A stretch of DNA of 64,000 nucleotides from Fistulifera solaris. Its lineage: Eukaryota; Bacillariophyta; Bacillariophyceae; Naviculales; Stauroneidaceae. Each line of letters begins with the position of its first letter. Within the stretch, counting starts at the first letter, position 1. Positions 42,465 through 53,243 of the stretch are shown piece after piece. Location: the NCBI GenBank assembly GCA_030295235.1, contig AP026139.1:62001-126000 (forward strand), read 5' to 3'. The position numbers were made by a program, and so were the translations under genes. The notes beneath the pieces are model-generated. The model made no database searches and was not told the DNA's origin. It saw only the letters and a program-made list of their open reading frames with translations.

Positions 42465-42566
42465 AAATGCTGGGGCACTTTTGCCAATCGTGTTTGAATG
42501 CTACAACCGCATTGAGAAAATAAAGCTTTAGATTTAAATTTACAACTGCTGCCTTGCACCTCTAGC

Positions 42567-44287
42567 CTATTTAATCGGTATTGTGAAAATATCCGTATGC
42601 ACTATTGAATCCAGAGAAGGGAAGAACTGTCTCCCTCTCTGCCCCGATTGTGCTTGCAGCACAGGGAAATTCACCCACGATGCTGGCGTGTGCCCCTGTA
42701 TTTGTACTGGTTGGGCAGTCACAAAATCGATTTGACCACCCGTGGTGTCGGCTTCTTGGCAACCGACCGTCACAATCGATTGGCCCATTGATCGAGCCAT
42801 GGTTACCGCAGCCGCAACTGCGGTGCAGCAGTTGTTGGTACTGTAGACAGCATTGGCTTCCTCTTCCACCAATATGTTGAAAAGCTCTTCGACGGGGGAA
42901 TCTTCTGCACAAGATACTCCGATGATGGGCCGAACGGAATCTTCGCCCAGCTCGGAGTAGTAGGCAACGCACCGTTCTCCAATAAACTCCAAATCTGTGC
43001 GACCATTAAAGCATAGAGGTTTAATTTCTTTGCCGTCCAACGCGTCCTTAGTAAACTTGGCAGCCATGACTCCAAAGTCGGCATCATTGGTCACGCCCAC
43101 GTAGGGAATCAGTAGCTCACCGGATACAAGTGACTCGGTCACAATGTTGTTGTAACCGGCGTTGAACACACCGATGGATGGCAAGGCGGGATCCTTCGTT
43201 ATGAAGCGAATTTCGTTTATCAGCTGCTGCTCGCTTGTGGGGTCGCTCACCATCATGGCGACAACGTCCTGAAGACTGCTTGCCAATACGGTAACGTCGG
43301 TAAGGATGTCTGACGGCGAACGAGCACTCGGTTCGTATCCCGTCATGACAAAGCACGCGTCACTTTGTTCGCTGGTTGTTGCAATCTGCGTATAAATGGC
43401 ATCCCAGAAAGGTTCTAAACCGCTGGTGGTATCATTGCTTGGAAGAGCATGTGTGACATAAACTCCAATGGGACCCTCATAGTTGCAACACGCAGGTGGA
43501 TTCACTGTGATAACTTCGGGGACAATGTCGAGTATCGCGTTTGCAACGGCACTTCGACAGCCAGGCTCAGAGGTGACTTCGTCATCGTTCACGAGATCAT
43601 CATCCTCCAAAACATCATCATCGTCGCGGTTGCCTCCGCCACCTCCACCGCCTCCGTCATTTCCCTTGCCTTTTCCTTTCCCCTTTCCGTCACTCGAACC
43701 ACTACTTTTGCTTCTCTTAGAAAGCTTCTCCATCTGCTTCTTACTTTGCTTTGTTCGATGTTTCTTTCTCGCAGAATGATTATTTTTAGCGGATGGTCTT
43801 TTTGTATCTTTGGAATCATCTCCGCTCTCAGCTCGCTTTGCTGAATTGCTACTTTGGGGTCGCTTGCTCCCTTTTGGTTCGACAGGGGTGCTTGGACTAC
43901 CAGAATCTTTGTTGGATTTGTTAGCGCTTGGGCTACCCGTGTCATTGTTGGGTTTACTAGCAGGAGAAGTGGAGCTACCATCTTTTTCGGATTTGTTAGC
44001 AGGAGAGCTCGGCCTCCCGTTACTTTTGCTCGGTTCCTTCACCGGGACTTTTTCGCTAGTGGTTGATCCTTTTCACGTTTGCTATCTTTCTCCCTCTCTC
44101 TCTTCTTGTTTCTCTCACCTCTATCATTATCTCTGTCTACGTTCTCGCTATCTCTCTTCCCCGAGAATCCACGAAATCTCCACCTAAGTTCTCTTTGATG
44201 ACTTAGGTCCCTGTATCCCAGCTGCGCGTCTACGCTATTTTCTACTGCCACCACGGCAACTAGAAAGAGAACGAACAGTCTCCTCAT
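42567..44287 (-). CDS. Secreted periplasmic-binding-protein-fold protein 1
   Basis: About 573 residues. A signal peptide (MRRLFVLFLVAVVAVENSVDA) starts at the ATG 44287. A Lys/Arg/Ser-rich linker, Gly run and Asp run follow, then a two-lobed binding domain (from about 235): VITVNPPACC, GVYVTHALPSNDTTSG, ACFVMTGYEPSARSPSDI, PSIGVFNAGYN, IPYVGVTNDADFGVMAAKF, EFIGERCVAYYSELGED, IVTVGCQEAD. This is the layout of sugar-binding type I periplasmic proteins (RbsB/LacI fold). The signal-peptide frame and the domain frame meet at the T5 run 44049-44053 (A5 on the coding strand), where one added base joins them. Possible role: extracellular ligand binding or sensing. A paralogue lies next door. Confidence 0.78.
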
Positions 44288-44690
44288 GTCTGTCGTGGCC
44301 TTTCTTTTTAAGTACAAGCTGCTGTGCCGTCTTGGTTGGTTTGACGGCAACTGAGAGGCAGGATGGTCTTTTGCAACTTTGCAATTCGTCAAATGAAATT
44401 GTGGCGAGTTGCGACGGAAAATTTTGCGTTTGTCGGGAAAGTTCAAAGAACTCGTGCATTTAGTACCATAGTGATGTCGCAGACACAAAGTCACTATGGA
44501 TTCAATGTCCGTTGACGAAGTTAGCGCGCAAAAATTCCAGTACTAAACGAAATTGTGGAACTGATCGACGGAATGCGAAACGAGTACCTCTACGATACGT
44601 TGCATGTGAAAAATCGCTAAGGCAGCACCTTGATGAGGCAGAAGCCATCAAAAACTTCAAACACTCACCGAAACCAGACTAATGATACAT
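44288..44690. other. Intergenic region between the two binding-protein paralogues
   Basis: 403 bp with no recognisable gene; it holds the promoter of the 44287 gene. Confidence 0.5.
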
Positions 44691-45943
44691 TTAACAAGTA
44701 ATTGCTTTACAGCAAGGTAACAAGCACGTCTGTACGCACCACCGACTTTGGTGATGGAAAAATGCTTCGATTATGTCGTAATCCTCACGAACGAGCGCCT
44801 GTAGCGGAAGATTTATTTGACTCATAACGTGAAATGCCTGTAATGCCAAAGACGGTCCGATCATAAATGCCGCATCACCAATCCGCTCATCCATGCATCC
44901 GACTGTTACAGGCCACTCGGTCATTTGTCTTGCCGCTTTCACCGCCAAGGAACAGCACTCACCGTGCGCATACACTGCTGTGATACCGTTGACTTCGTAC
45001 AACTCCGCTAGTCTTAATGAACTGGACTTGCTAGAGCATTCCAAACCAGTGGGCGGCCACAAAGGAGCTTTTTGCCTAATCCATCGTAGTACATTTTACA
45101 CCGCTCCCCAACAAATGGTAGATCCGTTCGCGCATTCAAACATAGTGCCACTACATCGTTTTCCTCCTTTCCTTGCTTGACAAGTTGCAGCGTTATTTCG
45201 GCTGCCCGCGAGCCGTAAACATCCTCAGTGGTGCTGCCGATGTATGGCAAGGGTGACTGACCCGACACAAGTGCCTCCGCCAAAACCGTCTCGTAGCCTC
45301 GATTGAAAATAGCCACCAACGGACCGAATGTGAGATTATCAATCTTTCTCAGGGTTTGAATCAACGTCAGATCGTTTTTGCTATCATTCGGGTTTGTCGT
45401 AAAAAGAATAGGAACCTGATCATTGGTCGCAGCAACCGTATTCACGTCGACTAGAATCGTTGTAACCGATCTTGAGGTCTGGTCCACATCAATCCCCGTC
45501 ATGATGAAGCACACATTCTTGGCGGCTGCCTTATGCAACTGCCGATAAAATTCTTCCCAGTATGATTCCATCTTGCCATCTTCATATAAGCCATGTGTCA
45601 CAATGACTGCTGTTGGTCCGAAATAGGAGCAACAACGACGTGGAGTATAGGTCACGACATCTGGGACACGTCGCCGGATTTGATCGGCAATGAGACTGCT
45701 GCAACTGTTGGCTGGGTTGTCGTCTTCGTCTTCGTCATCATCATCCTTATCTCTATCATTGTGTTTATTCTCGTTTCTGCCTTTGGCACTTTTTCTACTG
45801 CCATCGTACGATCTATCATACGAATTCGTCTTGTACTTCTTCAAACTCCGATGCGCCGTTGAATTCGTTTGGTCGTGCGAAAGTGTTGCTGCAACAACGA
45901 AAAACAGGAGCAACAGGAGCTGTTGTGACGGCATATTTCTCAT
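44691..45943 (-). CDS. Secreted periplasmic-binding-protein-fold protein 2
   Basis: Paralogue of the preceding gene, about 417 residues from the ATG at 45943 (in-frame alternatives at 46000 and 45934). A signal peptide (MPSQQLLLLLFFVVAATLSH) leads to a charged linker with an Asp run, then the same fold: VTYTPRRCC, AVIVTHGLYEDGKMES, VCFIMTGIDVDQTSRSV, GPLVAIFNRGYE, LPYIGSTTEDVYGSRAAEI, LPFVGERCKMYYDGLG. The frame breaks at the T5 run 45069-45073 (A5 on the coding strand). One added base gives APLWPPTGLE and the last third (GITAVYAHGECC, VTVGCMDERIGDA) to the stop at 44691. The conserved Cys pair before the fold (RRCC, PACC) is shared with protein 1. Confidence 0.78.
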
Positions 45944-46917
45944 GGTGAACTTTCTCAATGGGGCTAATAGCGGGGGACTTGGTACTTCGATTGCCATCAT
46001 CTATTTTTTTCCATTTTGTGAGAGACGAAGGCCTTTTCTCCCTGTTTTCGGTGAAAAAGATTCAAATTTGTCGTCTTAAGCGGTATCCGTTGCTAATTGT
46101 TGGTGTACGCATTGAACCGTTGGAGTATTTATTTGTCATCGTTGAGGAAGCTGAACGGTTTCTCAATCGTACCATTCAACAACAGTTCACGACTCCTCAC
46201 GACTAAAGACTTCGCGTTTATCTCGGGAGACACGGGAACGCACCTCTGCTTGGTACATTTCTCTACGGGGGCCTACGTTAGTGTACACTTTTTCCCGCAC
46301 CTTCACAGTACAGGTACAGGTACAAGGTAGGGAAGGGACGTTAAAATTCTGCCTCCCAGTACCTGGTACAAGATTCTTCCTAGCGTCCACGACGAGGCAG
46401 AATTTTAACGCCGTGCCTGTACCGGTACCGTACCGTACCAGGTACTTGTACCGGTACTTTGTATTATCATCTGTCATCGTTCGTCGTTCGCGAAGAAAAT
46501 GGCAAGTTTTGAATTTTGAATTCAACACTCAACACTTACTTAATGATTAGCGTTCGCAGTTGTCGTTTCGCAGTGTGAGAAGATGAAACAGAACACGTTC
46601 CTTGACTTCATATGCTTCATCGGTTTTCCGTCAGTACATTTTGTAGCATGCACTCAGTGTTTGTTTACTTGGATTTTCCGAAATACAGTCAGTAAGAGTT
46701 GGCGATTATAGCGAGGCCGTGTTTTTATCTTGTATACTACGTACTTGTATACAAACAGTGCTTGCTTGTTTTTTCACGACCCAGACGTTGTGCAATTCGC
46801 CCCACGGCCGTTGGCGATTTTAATTTTGAAGAATGGGAAAAAATTGTCAGGGAATAAAACCTGCATCATATATCAGACATTCATTTGTTTGTTTGTTAAC
46901 TTATCTTAATTGGAAAA
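45944..46917. promoter_or_regulatory. Divergent upstream region with palindromic element
   Basis: About 970 bp between a minus-strand and a plus-strand secreted-protein gene. It contains the long inverted repeat at 46339-46410 set in a TACC/GGTA-rich tract (about 46300-46460). No gene seen. Confidence 0.5.
46339..46410. repeat. 17-bp perfect inverted repeat in a GGTACC-rich tract
   Basis: CGTTAAAATTCTGCCTC (46339-46355) and its exact reverse complement (46394-46410) with a 38-base spacer. The flanks extend the symmetry imperfectly: GTACAGGTACAGGTAC on the left, CTGTACCGGTACC on the right. It could be a small MITE-like element, a transcribed hairpin or a regulatory palindrome. No target duplication was found. 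Confidence 0.7.
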
Positions 46918-48429
46918 ATGAGCGTCAAGCAACTGCTGGTACGGCTTATCTTTTTGACATGGGGTATCTCGTTGTGCCTCTCCCAAAGTGCGTTGTCTTC
47001 GGATCAAGCTTCTCCAAGGATCTTGCGAAACCACAACCGAGGAGGAAACAATAATGATAATGATTCAGGTGAAGATACTTCGCATCGCGACCACCGTTCA
47101 AAACCAAGAAGTCATGAAGCGAAACCCAACACGCGATCGGGTCGCAACACGTCTCGTGGCCATTCCGCAACGCGGCCTTCGACGACAAGAACGGATTCAC
47201 GTCGATCCAACAACAGACCAGCGGAAAATCATCATCGTCCGAATGATGACGATGACGATGATGACGATGATTCTTCCAAGCCATCCAAGGCCGGTGGACA
47301 TCATTCTGGATCTCGAAAAACTTCCCGACCAACGCCAAGTCCAGAAACGAATCCGCCGACAGCATCCCGCGTCGAGGAAGGTGATTTGAACATTCGATTT
47401 AATAAAATCACTTACCCCGACGGCGAACCGGCATCATTGCAACTCCCTTTGACCATGGAAGACTATCCGATCACTGCCGAAACGGGTGCCATACTACGGA
47501 CACAATCTCTGGCGGACGCGGTCGTGCTCGAAGATGACTTTGACATGCTTGGAAAGGATCCCTCCCGCTACGTCAACGCGTTGGGTGGGCCTCCGACCTT
47601 TCCCAATGAAGATCCCAATCATCCCTTTTGGGATGACTTGGAAGAAGTTGTCGATTATCAAATCATTCGACGAGAAAACGGTACCACTCCATTCACACTC
47701 CCCATGATCTGGGATGGCTACGATATCAACGATGTGGCCGACGCCGTTCACAACAAATATCCGGGAGGTCACCAAGCGACACTTTTGGGATGGCTGTACA
47801 AGGATGGTCTGGAAGTGGACTATGACGTGATGCCGTTCCGTTCCAATCGCGACATTGTCAGTTTGCAATTCCGTTTTGCCCACTTGAACACGTGGGCCAT
47901 CGAATGCGTGGGAGCGGTCAATTTCTGCATCAAATGGACGTACGGACGTCCCCGTCCCGAAGAAGTGGCGTACCAGATTGCCACGGGACAAATCACGCAA
48001 GGTGTCTCGGAGGAATTGCAAAGCAAGATTGCGTCGATGAATTTGGAAAATGCCACGAGTTTCACCGCGTACCCCGAAGGTTCGCCCTCTCATCCCGCGT
48101 GGCCGGCCATGCATTCGGCCGCCAGTGCGGCTTCTTTGTGGATTTCGGTCGTGGCCAACTTGACTCCTGAACAATACTGTGAAGCACTGCGGGTGGATTA
48201 CGCGGTGGCGTATGCCCGAACGGTCGCCGGGGTCCATTATCCAACCGACAACATTATGGGATTGAATTTAGGTCAAATGATTGTGGCCGAGCGTATGCCC
48301 GATCACTTTGCCGAAAATTTTGGTACAGATCGAGCCAAAATACAAGCGAAGATTGACCGCATGCGATTTGATTGGAATGATTTCAATGTCGATGATTGTT
48401 CCATTGCCGGAGTTCCCATTGTGGGTTAG
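46918..48429 (+). CDS. Vanadium-dependent haloperoxidase-like (PAP2 superfamily) secreted enzyme
   Basis: 503 residues, one frame. A signal peptide (MSVKQLLVRLIFLTWGISLC) and a charged disordered stretch with an Asp run (about 40-140) precede the enzyme domain. The vanadate/phosphate pocket is visible: FCIKWTYGRPRP (about 335-346, Lys and Arg), YPEGSPSHPAWPAMHSA (about 384-400) and YARTVAGVHYPTDN (about 432-445, Arg and the axial His). Such enzymes oxidise halide with hydrogen peroxide; PAP2 relatives are phosphatases. Where studied haloperoxidases have Ser-Gly-His in the second motif, this protein has Ala-Met-His, which may alter reactivity. Extracellular action fits a role in halocarbon release or wall oxidation, which is inference. 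Confidence 0.8.
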   Translation: MSVKQLLVRLIFLTWGISLCLSQSALSSDQASPRILRNHNRGGNNNDNDSGEDTSHRDHRSKPRSHEAKPNTRSGRNTSRGHSATRPSTTRTDSRRSNNRPAENHHRPNDDDDDDDDDSSKPSKAGGHHSGSRKTSRPTPSPETNPPTASRVEEGDLNIRFNKITYPDGEPASLQLPLTMEDYPITAETGAILRTQSLADAVVLEDDFDMLGKDPSRYVNALGGPPTFPNEDPNHPFWDDLEEVVDYQIIRRENGTTPFTLPMIWDGYDINDVADAVHNKYPGGHQATLLGWLYKDGLEVDYDVMPFRSNRDIVSLQFRFAHLNTWAIECVGAVNFCIKWTYGRPRPEEVAYQIATGQITQGVSEELQSKIASMNLENATSFTAYPEGSPSHPAWPAMHSAASAASLWISVVANLTPEQYCEALRVDYAVAYARTVAGVHYPTDNIMGLNLGQMIVAERMPDHFAENFGTDRAKIQAKIDRMRFDWNDFNVDDCSIAGVPIVG

Positions 48430-48586
48430 TAGTAGAACGATAAATGGAACTGTGTCGTAGTATTTTAAAACGTCAAAAGACGTTTTGAAGAGGATATATC
48501 TATAATTTAAAAGGAGAATAATATATATTGATGTATAACTATTATTCAAGCGCCAATTCTGGTTGTTTTGAATTCTTGGCATTTCC

Positions 48587-49249
48587 TTATTCCTCCTTCA
48601 TGGAAGAACTCATTTTTGGTGGTGGTAGTAGGTAGTCCTCATTGAATTCATTGCTTTTTTTCTTCATATGCTCGATAGTCAATTGACTAAATGCTTTGAA
48701 TTGTGGATGATCGGCCGTTTGCATCAACATAAAGGCCGCCGACTGTGCCGTCGTGACCAAGGCTCCCGCCTGTTGCATTCTCTGTAAAGCGATTTCTCGA
48801 TCGTACGGTTGTTGTGACGAAATACCATCGGCAATCAAATGGACTTGTTTCTTCTGGAGGGTCAATAAATCGAGACACGTTTGTTGCACACAAACGTGGG
48901 CTTCAATTCCTACCAATAGGTAAGTATCACGCTCCGGATACTGCCGCAATTGCTCTAACACGGGCGGTGTCAACATACTGAATTGTTTCTTTTCGAATAC
49001 ATGAGTTGTTGGCGGTCGTTCATCATGTGCAAAGCATTCGGTAATGGTAGAACCAAAGGCTTTCTTGTATTGCTCCGTTACGACGACGGGAATCTCCAAG
49101 AGAGCCGCTAGACGTGTCATGTATTGTGTCGTTTGTACGACCGTCTCGCCACGCCAAATCAAGGAACGGAAACGTTCTTGGATGTCACACACCAACAGGA
49201 CCGTTTGGGCGGGATGCAGTTTGTTTCCGAGGATGCGCGGAGCGGACAT
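48587..49249 (-). CDS. Isochorismatase-like cysteine hydrolase (ISOC1 type)
   Basis: 220 residues. The catalytic triad of the family is in place: Asp in LLVCDIQERF (about 19-28), Lys in VFEKKQFSML (about 83-92) and Cys in LVGIEAHVCVQQTCLDLL (about 112-129). Spacing and length match the eukaryotic ISOC1/ISOC2 group, whose substrates are not settled. No targeting peptide is obvious, so it is probably cytosolic. It converges with the haloperoxidase gene, 157 bp apart. Confidence 0.88.
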   Translation of the reverse strand: MSAPRILGNKLHPAQTVLLVCDIQERFRSLIWRGETVVQTTQYMTRLAALLEIPVVVTEQYKKAFGSTITECFAHDERPPTTHVFEKKQFSMLTPPVLEQLRQYPERDTYLLVGIEAHVCVQQTCLDLLTLQKKQVHLIADGISSQQPYDREIALQRMQQAGALVTTAQSAAFMLMQTADHPQFKAFSQLTIEHMKKKSNEFNEDYLLPPPKMSSSMKEE

Positions 49250-49818
49250 GTTGTTGTTGTTGTTGTTTGTTGTTGTTGTTGTTGTTGTGTGGAATAATCA
49301 ATAATGATACTGTTGGAACTGGAAATAGAAGAAGAAAAAGTAGTTGAAGTAGAAGAAGAAATAAGTGATAAGTGATTGCGCAGTAGAGTTTAGATTGTGG
49401 CTCACGCCTGGGAGGCGGAAAAGTTACGCTGCACGGTACGGAGCAAGAAGTACAAGTACAACGCACTACCAGGTACAGTACCTGGTAGCAGCAGACGGAG
49501 ATAGTCTTACCAGTACTTTGTAGGCTACTTACTAGAGGAGTGATGAGTGTAACGTAAGAAATCCAGCAAACTGTCATACCGGTAGCGCCTGACAATAACT
49601 AGAGAAATAGTATGGTAACCATGTGAATGTGAGGAAAAAATAACGGAACCTGGTGTGTTGCGGCACATCAGCTACATTAGGCAGGCAGCAGGCAGCACAA
49701 CCACTTGCACTTGCACGCAATCGAATATCAAAGTCAACTGTGTATTCATCGATAGATATTGCGTGGTCATGGCAGCCAATGATTTTGTCGTTGATTTAGA
49801 CCTGTTTAAAAATCTCGA
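49250..49818. other. Intergenic region with (GTT)n array
   Basis: A GTT microsatellite at about 49249-49288 lies directly before the start of the isochorismatase-like gene (CAA repeat in its 5' leader). A TACCAGGTACAGTACCTGGTA palindromic patch lies near 49467-49487. No gene. Confidence 0.5.
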
Positions 49819-50309
49819 TCAAGTATTGTTAGCGAACATGTTTTTCCAGAGAAATACAGCGCACGTCACAAAAATGATTGAATAGTTTAATTGATTGATG
49901 AGATCCAGCAAAGATTTGAAAGATGTTTCCTGAGACCGTCCTATACTGAGTAAAGCAAGCTCGACGTCATTTAGATACTCCATTACTGAGGGAGTATGGC
50001 CAATCGGAAGGTCAACAATGGAACACTTTGGTCGGTCCTTGGCATTCTTGCATCGCTTGCAGATAGAGAGGGTGCCAACTCCTTTGGGTTTTGTGACTAC
50101 GCTTCTTGGCGATATAGTAAGCTTTGCAATAGCCTTTCTGTCCTTTGAAGAGAGCTTAAACACTCGTTGCGGAGGAACCGAATACTCTTCGTGAAAAAAT
50201 GTCTTGAAGCACCAGGAATATTGGTCTTCTTTTGCCATTCCCTTGATAAAAAAGAATCCTTAGAAATTACGTCGGAGTTGGCTTCGTGGAGAAGAACGTC
50301 GCACACCAT
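49819..50309 (-). CDS. Unrecognised ORF pair, perhaps a remnant
   Basis: Two overlapping minus-strand frames (50309-50097 and 50238-49819). The second has a Cys cluster, ICKRCKNAKDRPKC, then SVMEYLNDVELALLSIG and a C-terminal hydrophobic segment. The pattern of Cys-x2-Cys followed by a helical segment loosely recalls the entry region of Helitron-type replication proteins, but the match is too weak to assign. It could be a fragment of a mobile element or a broken host gene. Confidence 0.35.
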
Positions 50310-51443
50310 AACACGCTTTTATCATTGCGCTTTGCAAATATCCGTCGCTCTCTGTGTGCAACCGTAATGAGGTTCGTACTTTGCACTCCTCTTTGATATC
50401 ATTTAGTCTTCTCTGAGATACCATGATAGGCATTCAATATTACGACGTCAATTTGAATACTTATTGTTTTAGCCTTACAGTGTGCCGCAATGGCGGTGAC
50501 AACTCGTGTCGGGATTTCGTCCTTTGTTGACGTGTGTCGTGCGTCGCAACGTAATAGGCGTCGAGATTAAGTGCAACGGTCCTACAATTTGGCCCTACAA
50601 AGAATACAAGAATAAAAAATTGGCGACCACATCGAGCGACTCTGTATATCAAATACGTGCTCCAGGAGAAGATAATAAAACACATGGGAATTAACGGAAA
50701 CATAATTTGTACTGTTAAAAACTCTATACCTCCTTTGTGTAGACATTTTTATCAATTCATTTTCTCGTCGGTAGTATACTGTGCTATTTTTTAATTTTGA
50801 AATTTTGACTGTGGCATAACCAGAAGCTGGGATGCCTGTAGCGAGGTCATTAGCATACATTGCGCCAGAGGGTAAGTCCTTAAGTCCTAATTTTTGGCGA
50901 GAAATGGCCCCCCCTCAGACTCCCCCCCAATGTCAAAGCGAAAAGTGGAACTTTTCGGATAGATGAGTGACAAGGTGACAAGGTGACAATTGACAACAGG
51001 AGGATCGCGTTGCAGGCCGGGACTCAATTTGGATCGAGTCGAGTAAAAAGGGCGCCTACTTTGTACTTGTATAGGTTTCAGGAGATATAGTAAATAGAAC
51101 AGTATAGTATCGCGTGGGAAGTCCGTCAGTCGCTCCGCTTACCAGTTCAAGGCTCACGGCGCTTCGTTTTTGTTGATTGTTGTTAGTTGTTTGTTGATTG
51201 TTGATTGTTGATTATTTAATCGTCTTGGATGATTGATCATTCATCAATATCATCAGTATCAATATCATCAACAAAATCCTTCTTTCGACTGCATTCCTTC
51301 CTTCCTTCTCTCTCTGATTTCTCTGAGATCTCTGAGAGAACCAATAGTCAAGAAAGATTGATCTTTTGTCAACTTTTCCTCTTCTTCTTCTCCTCCTCCT
51401 CCTTCTTCTTCTTTATCGTTCGTTCTACAAACTCTTTCACGTC
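50310..51443. other. Intergenic region with repeats and a uORF before the IGPD gene
   Basis: About 1.1 kb. Short frames on the minus strand (50461-50860) have no recognisable features. TTGATTG and ATCAATATCATC repeats lie at about 51170-51270, followed by a pyrimidine tract (51366-51415). A 72-codon frame at 51229-51447 begins MIDHSSISSVSISSTKSFFR and stops at TGA overlapping the IGPD ATG (ATGA). It may be a uORF, or an N-terminal targeting peptide separated from the IGPD frame by a one-base indel. Confidence 0.45.
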
Positions 51444-51704
51444 ATGACTAATATTCCTCTTCTTACGGTCCACAGCATTTCGTGTCACGATTTGCAAAAA
51501 CCCGCTGGTCCTTTACAAACGGGGATTGGATTTCTCGATCATATGCTCGATCAAATCAACAGTCATGCGCAAATGGGAATTTCTCTCGTGTTGGAAGGTG
51601 ACTTTCACAACAAAAATCGTCACGCGTCTCACGATCCGGTCAAATTCTTGTCGTTGGTGGGCAAGACTGTCGGGACAGCCTTGTTACCCTATGTGACGAA
51701 CCAC

Positions 51705-51737
<33 letters not shown>

Positions 51738-52706
51738 CCAGTTGTCGTCGTTATTACCTCCTTTTCGTGTCCCCTCGATGAAGCCTTGGTGGAATGTCAA
51801 TTATCGTGTGTCGCGCCCGAACAGGCGGGTTGTGAGTATATTCACTTTACACCTCTCGGAAAATATTCACGTACACATTTAGGACAATTAAATGTTGCCC
51901 AATTGGATGTATTTTGGGAAGCACTGGCCCAAGCGGCGCAATTGAAACTCGTTTTTACCAAAGTACGAGGCGACAATGCACATCATATTATTGAAAGTTC
52001 TTTCAAGGCCTTTTCGAGGGCATTGCGCAATTCTATTGATGCCACGGATTTGTACACTGCCGAAAGTCGGAATGCTCAAGCATCTATAGCCTTGCAACGA
52101 CAGGCATCATTGCAACGAAGTACGAAAGAAACGAGTATTGCCGTAGAATTGCAGTTGGATGGAGGTCGTCCGGCCGGCAGTCAGATTTCGACCGGCCTGC
52201 CGACGTTGGATCGATTTTGGACGCGCGTGGCCGATGCGGCACAATTGACATTAAACATTGCCGCGACTGGTGATTTGTGGATTGATGAACATCATACGGC
52301 CGAAGATGTGGCCATTGCGGTAGGACAATGCTTCGATCAAGCGTTGGGTAGTAAAGCTGGATTGAATCGTATGTGGAGTTGTTCAACGAGTGATGACCTC
52401 CTCCAAGTCATTATGGATTTATCGAATCGACCGTGTTTGGTGCACAATCTGCACTGGGAAACGGAATTTGTGGACCCCGCGGGCGACTTGTCTTGTGAAA
52501 TGATGGAACATGTTTTGGAAAGTTGGGTCGTCAATGCCCGCTGGACGGTGCACATTGTGCAAAACAATCCTACTTCTAGTCGTCGTCGTGCGGTGACAGT
52601 GGATGATTTGGCGATGGCTTTGGGTACTGCCGTACGTTATTGTTGCAGTGTCGATGTCCGACGAGCGGGAGCAACCGCATCAAGTAAGGGAACGCTGTCG
52701 GTGTAA
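51444..52706 (+). CDS. Imidazoleglycerol-phosphate dehydratase, tandem double-domain form
   Basis: 420 residues from the ATG at 51444. It acts in histidine biosynthesis, dehydrating imidazoleglycerol phosphate to imidazoleacetol phosphate. Ordinary IGPD is about 190-200 residues; this chain holds two IGPD-like domains. Copy 1 (about 1-205) has TGIGFLDHMLDQINSHAQ and DNAHHIIESSFKAFSRALRN (second HHxxE), but its first HHxxE site is lost (NKNRHASHDPVK). Copy 2 (about 220-420) has the first HHxxE in DEHHTAEDVAIAVGQCFDQA, but a changed opening motif (TGLPTLDRFWTRVADAAQ) and no second HHxxE (HNLHWETEFVD). A poly-Gln run sits in copy 1. Since IGPD active sites form between subunits, the two halves could complement each other. 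Confidence 0.82.
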
Positions 52707-53243
52707 AGTATAATAAGAAAGGTCACGATGATTTGCAAAGAAAAGGAAGCAGAGAGAGGCTTAAATGAGGAAGGTTGGTTAAAGAATAATCATCAAAGCT
52801 AGCTCGAACGAACGACTTGTTGACGGTCGACGGGGGAAAGAGGACGACAAAGACGAAAACATGAGAATTCGTTTTCATGACACTGCCATAGATATTTATT
52901 TTACTCCTAATTTCCGTAAAGGCATGACTGACTGACTGACTGACTGACTGCTGGTCGCATACTCCTTTGGCTGTCGTGTCGAAAAGATTTTACGGAGTAC
53001 ATTTTTAGCTGTAGCCAATGAATCCCTGTACGACTCCAATTTTGTGAAAGTGCAGGTCTCACAGAATCCGGTGGTGTCAAAAAAACAGGACGGCCAGTAC
53101 AAATATACAAATATACCTGGTAACTCCAGTGGGGCCACAATACAAAGTATATTAAGCGATGAGAAAACATTCCCGAGGAACCAGGTAAACAACAAACAAA
53201 CAAACGACAATAACTCTATTATTACTATTATTATTATCATCGT
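52707..53243. other. Intergenic region with tetranucleotide microsatellite
   Basis: 537 bp. A (GACT)n array lies at about 52925-52949, and the last 40 bases before 53244 are an ATT/TTA-rich microsatellite. No gene. Confidence 0.5.

Noticed and set aside
47494-48237. 247-codon antisense frame in the haloperoxidase-like gene
   Set aside because: It lies wholly inside a gene with clear motifs; the sense frame has a signal peptide and active-site motifs.
49819-50309. Helitron replication-protein fragment
   Set aside because: Only a loose Cys cluster and helix pattern; no Rep HUH motif or helicase motif nearby, so the assignment is not supported.
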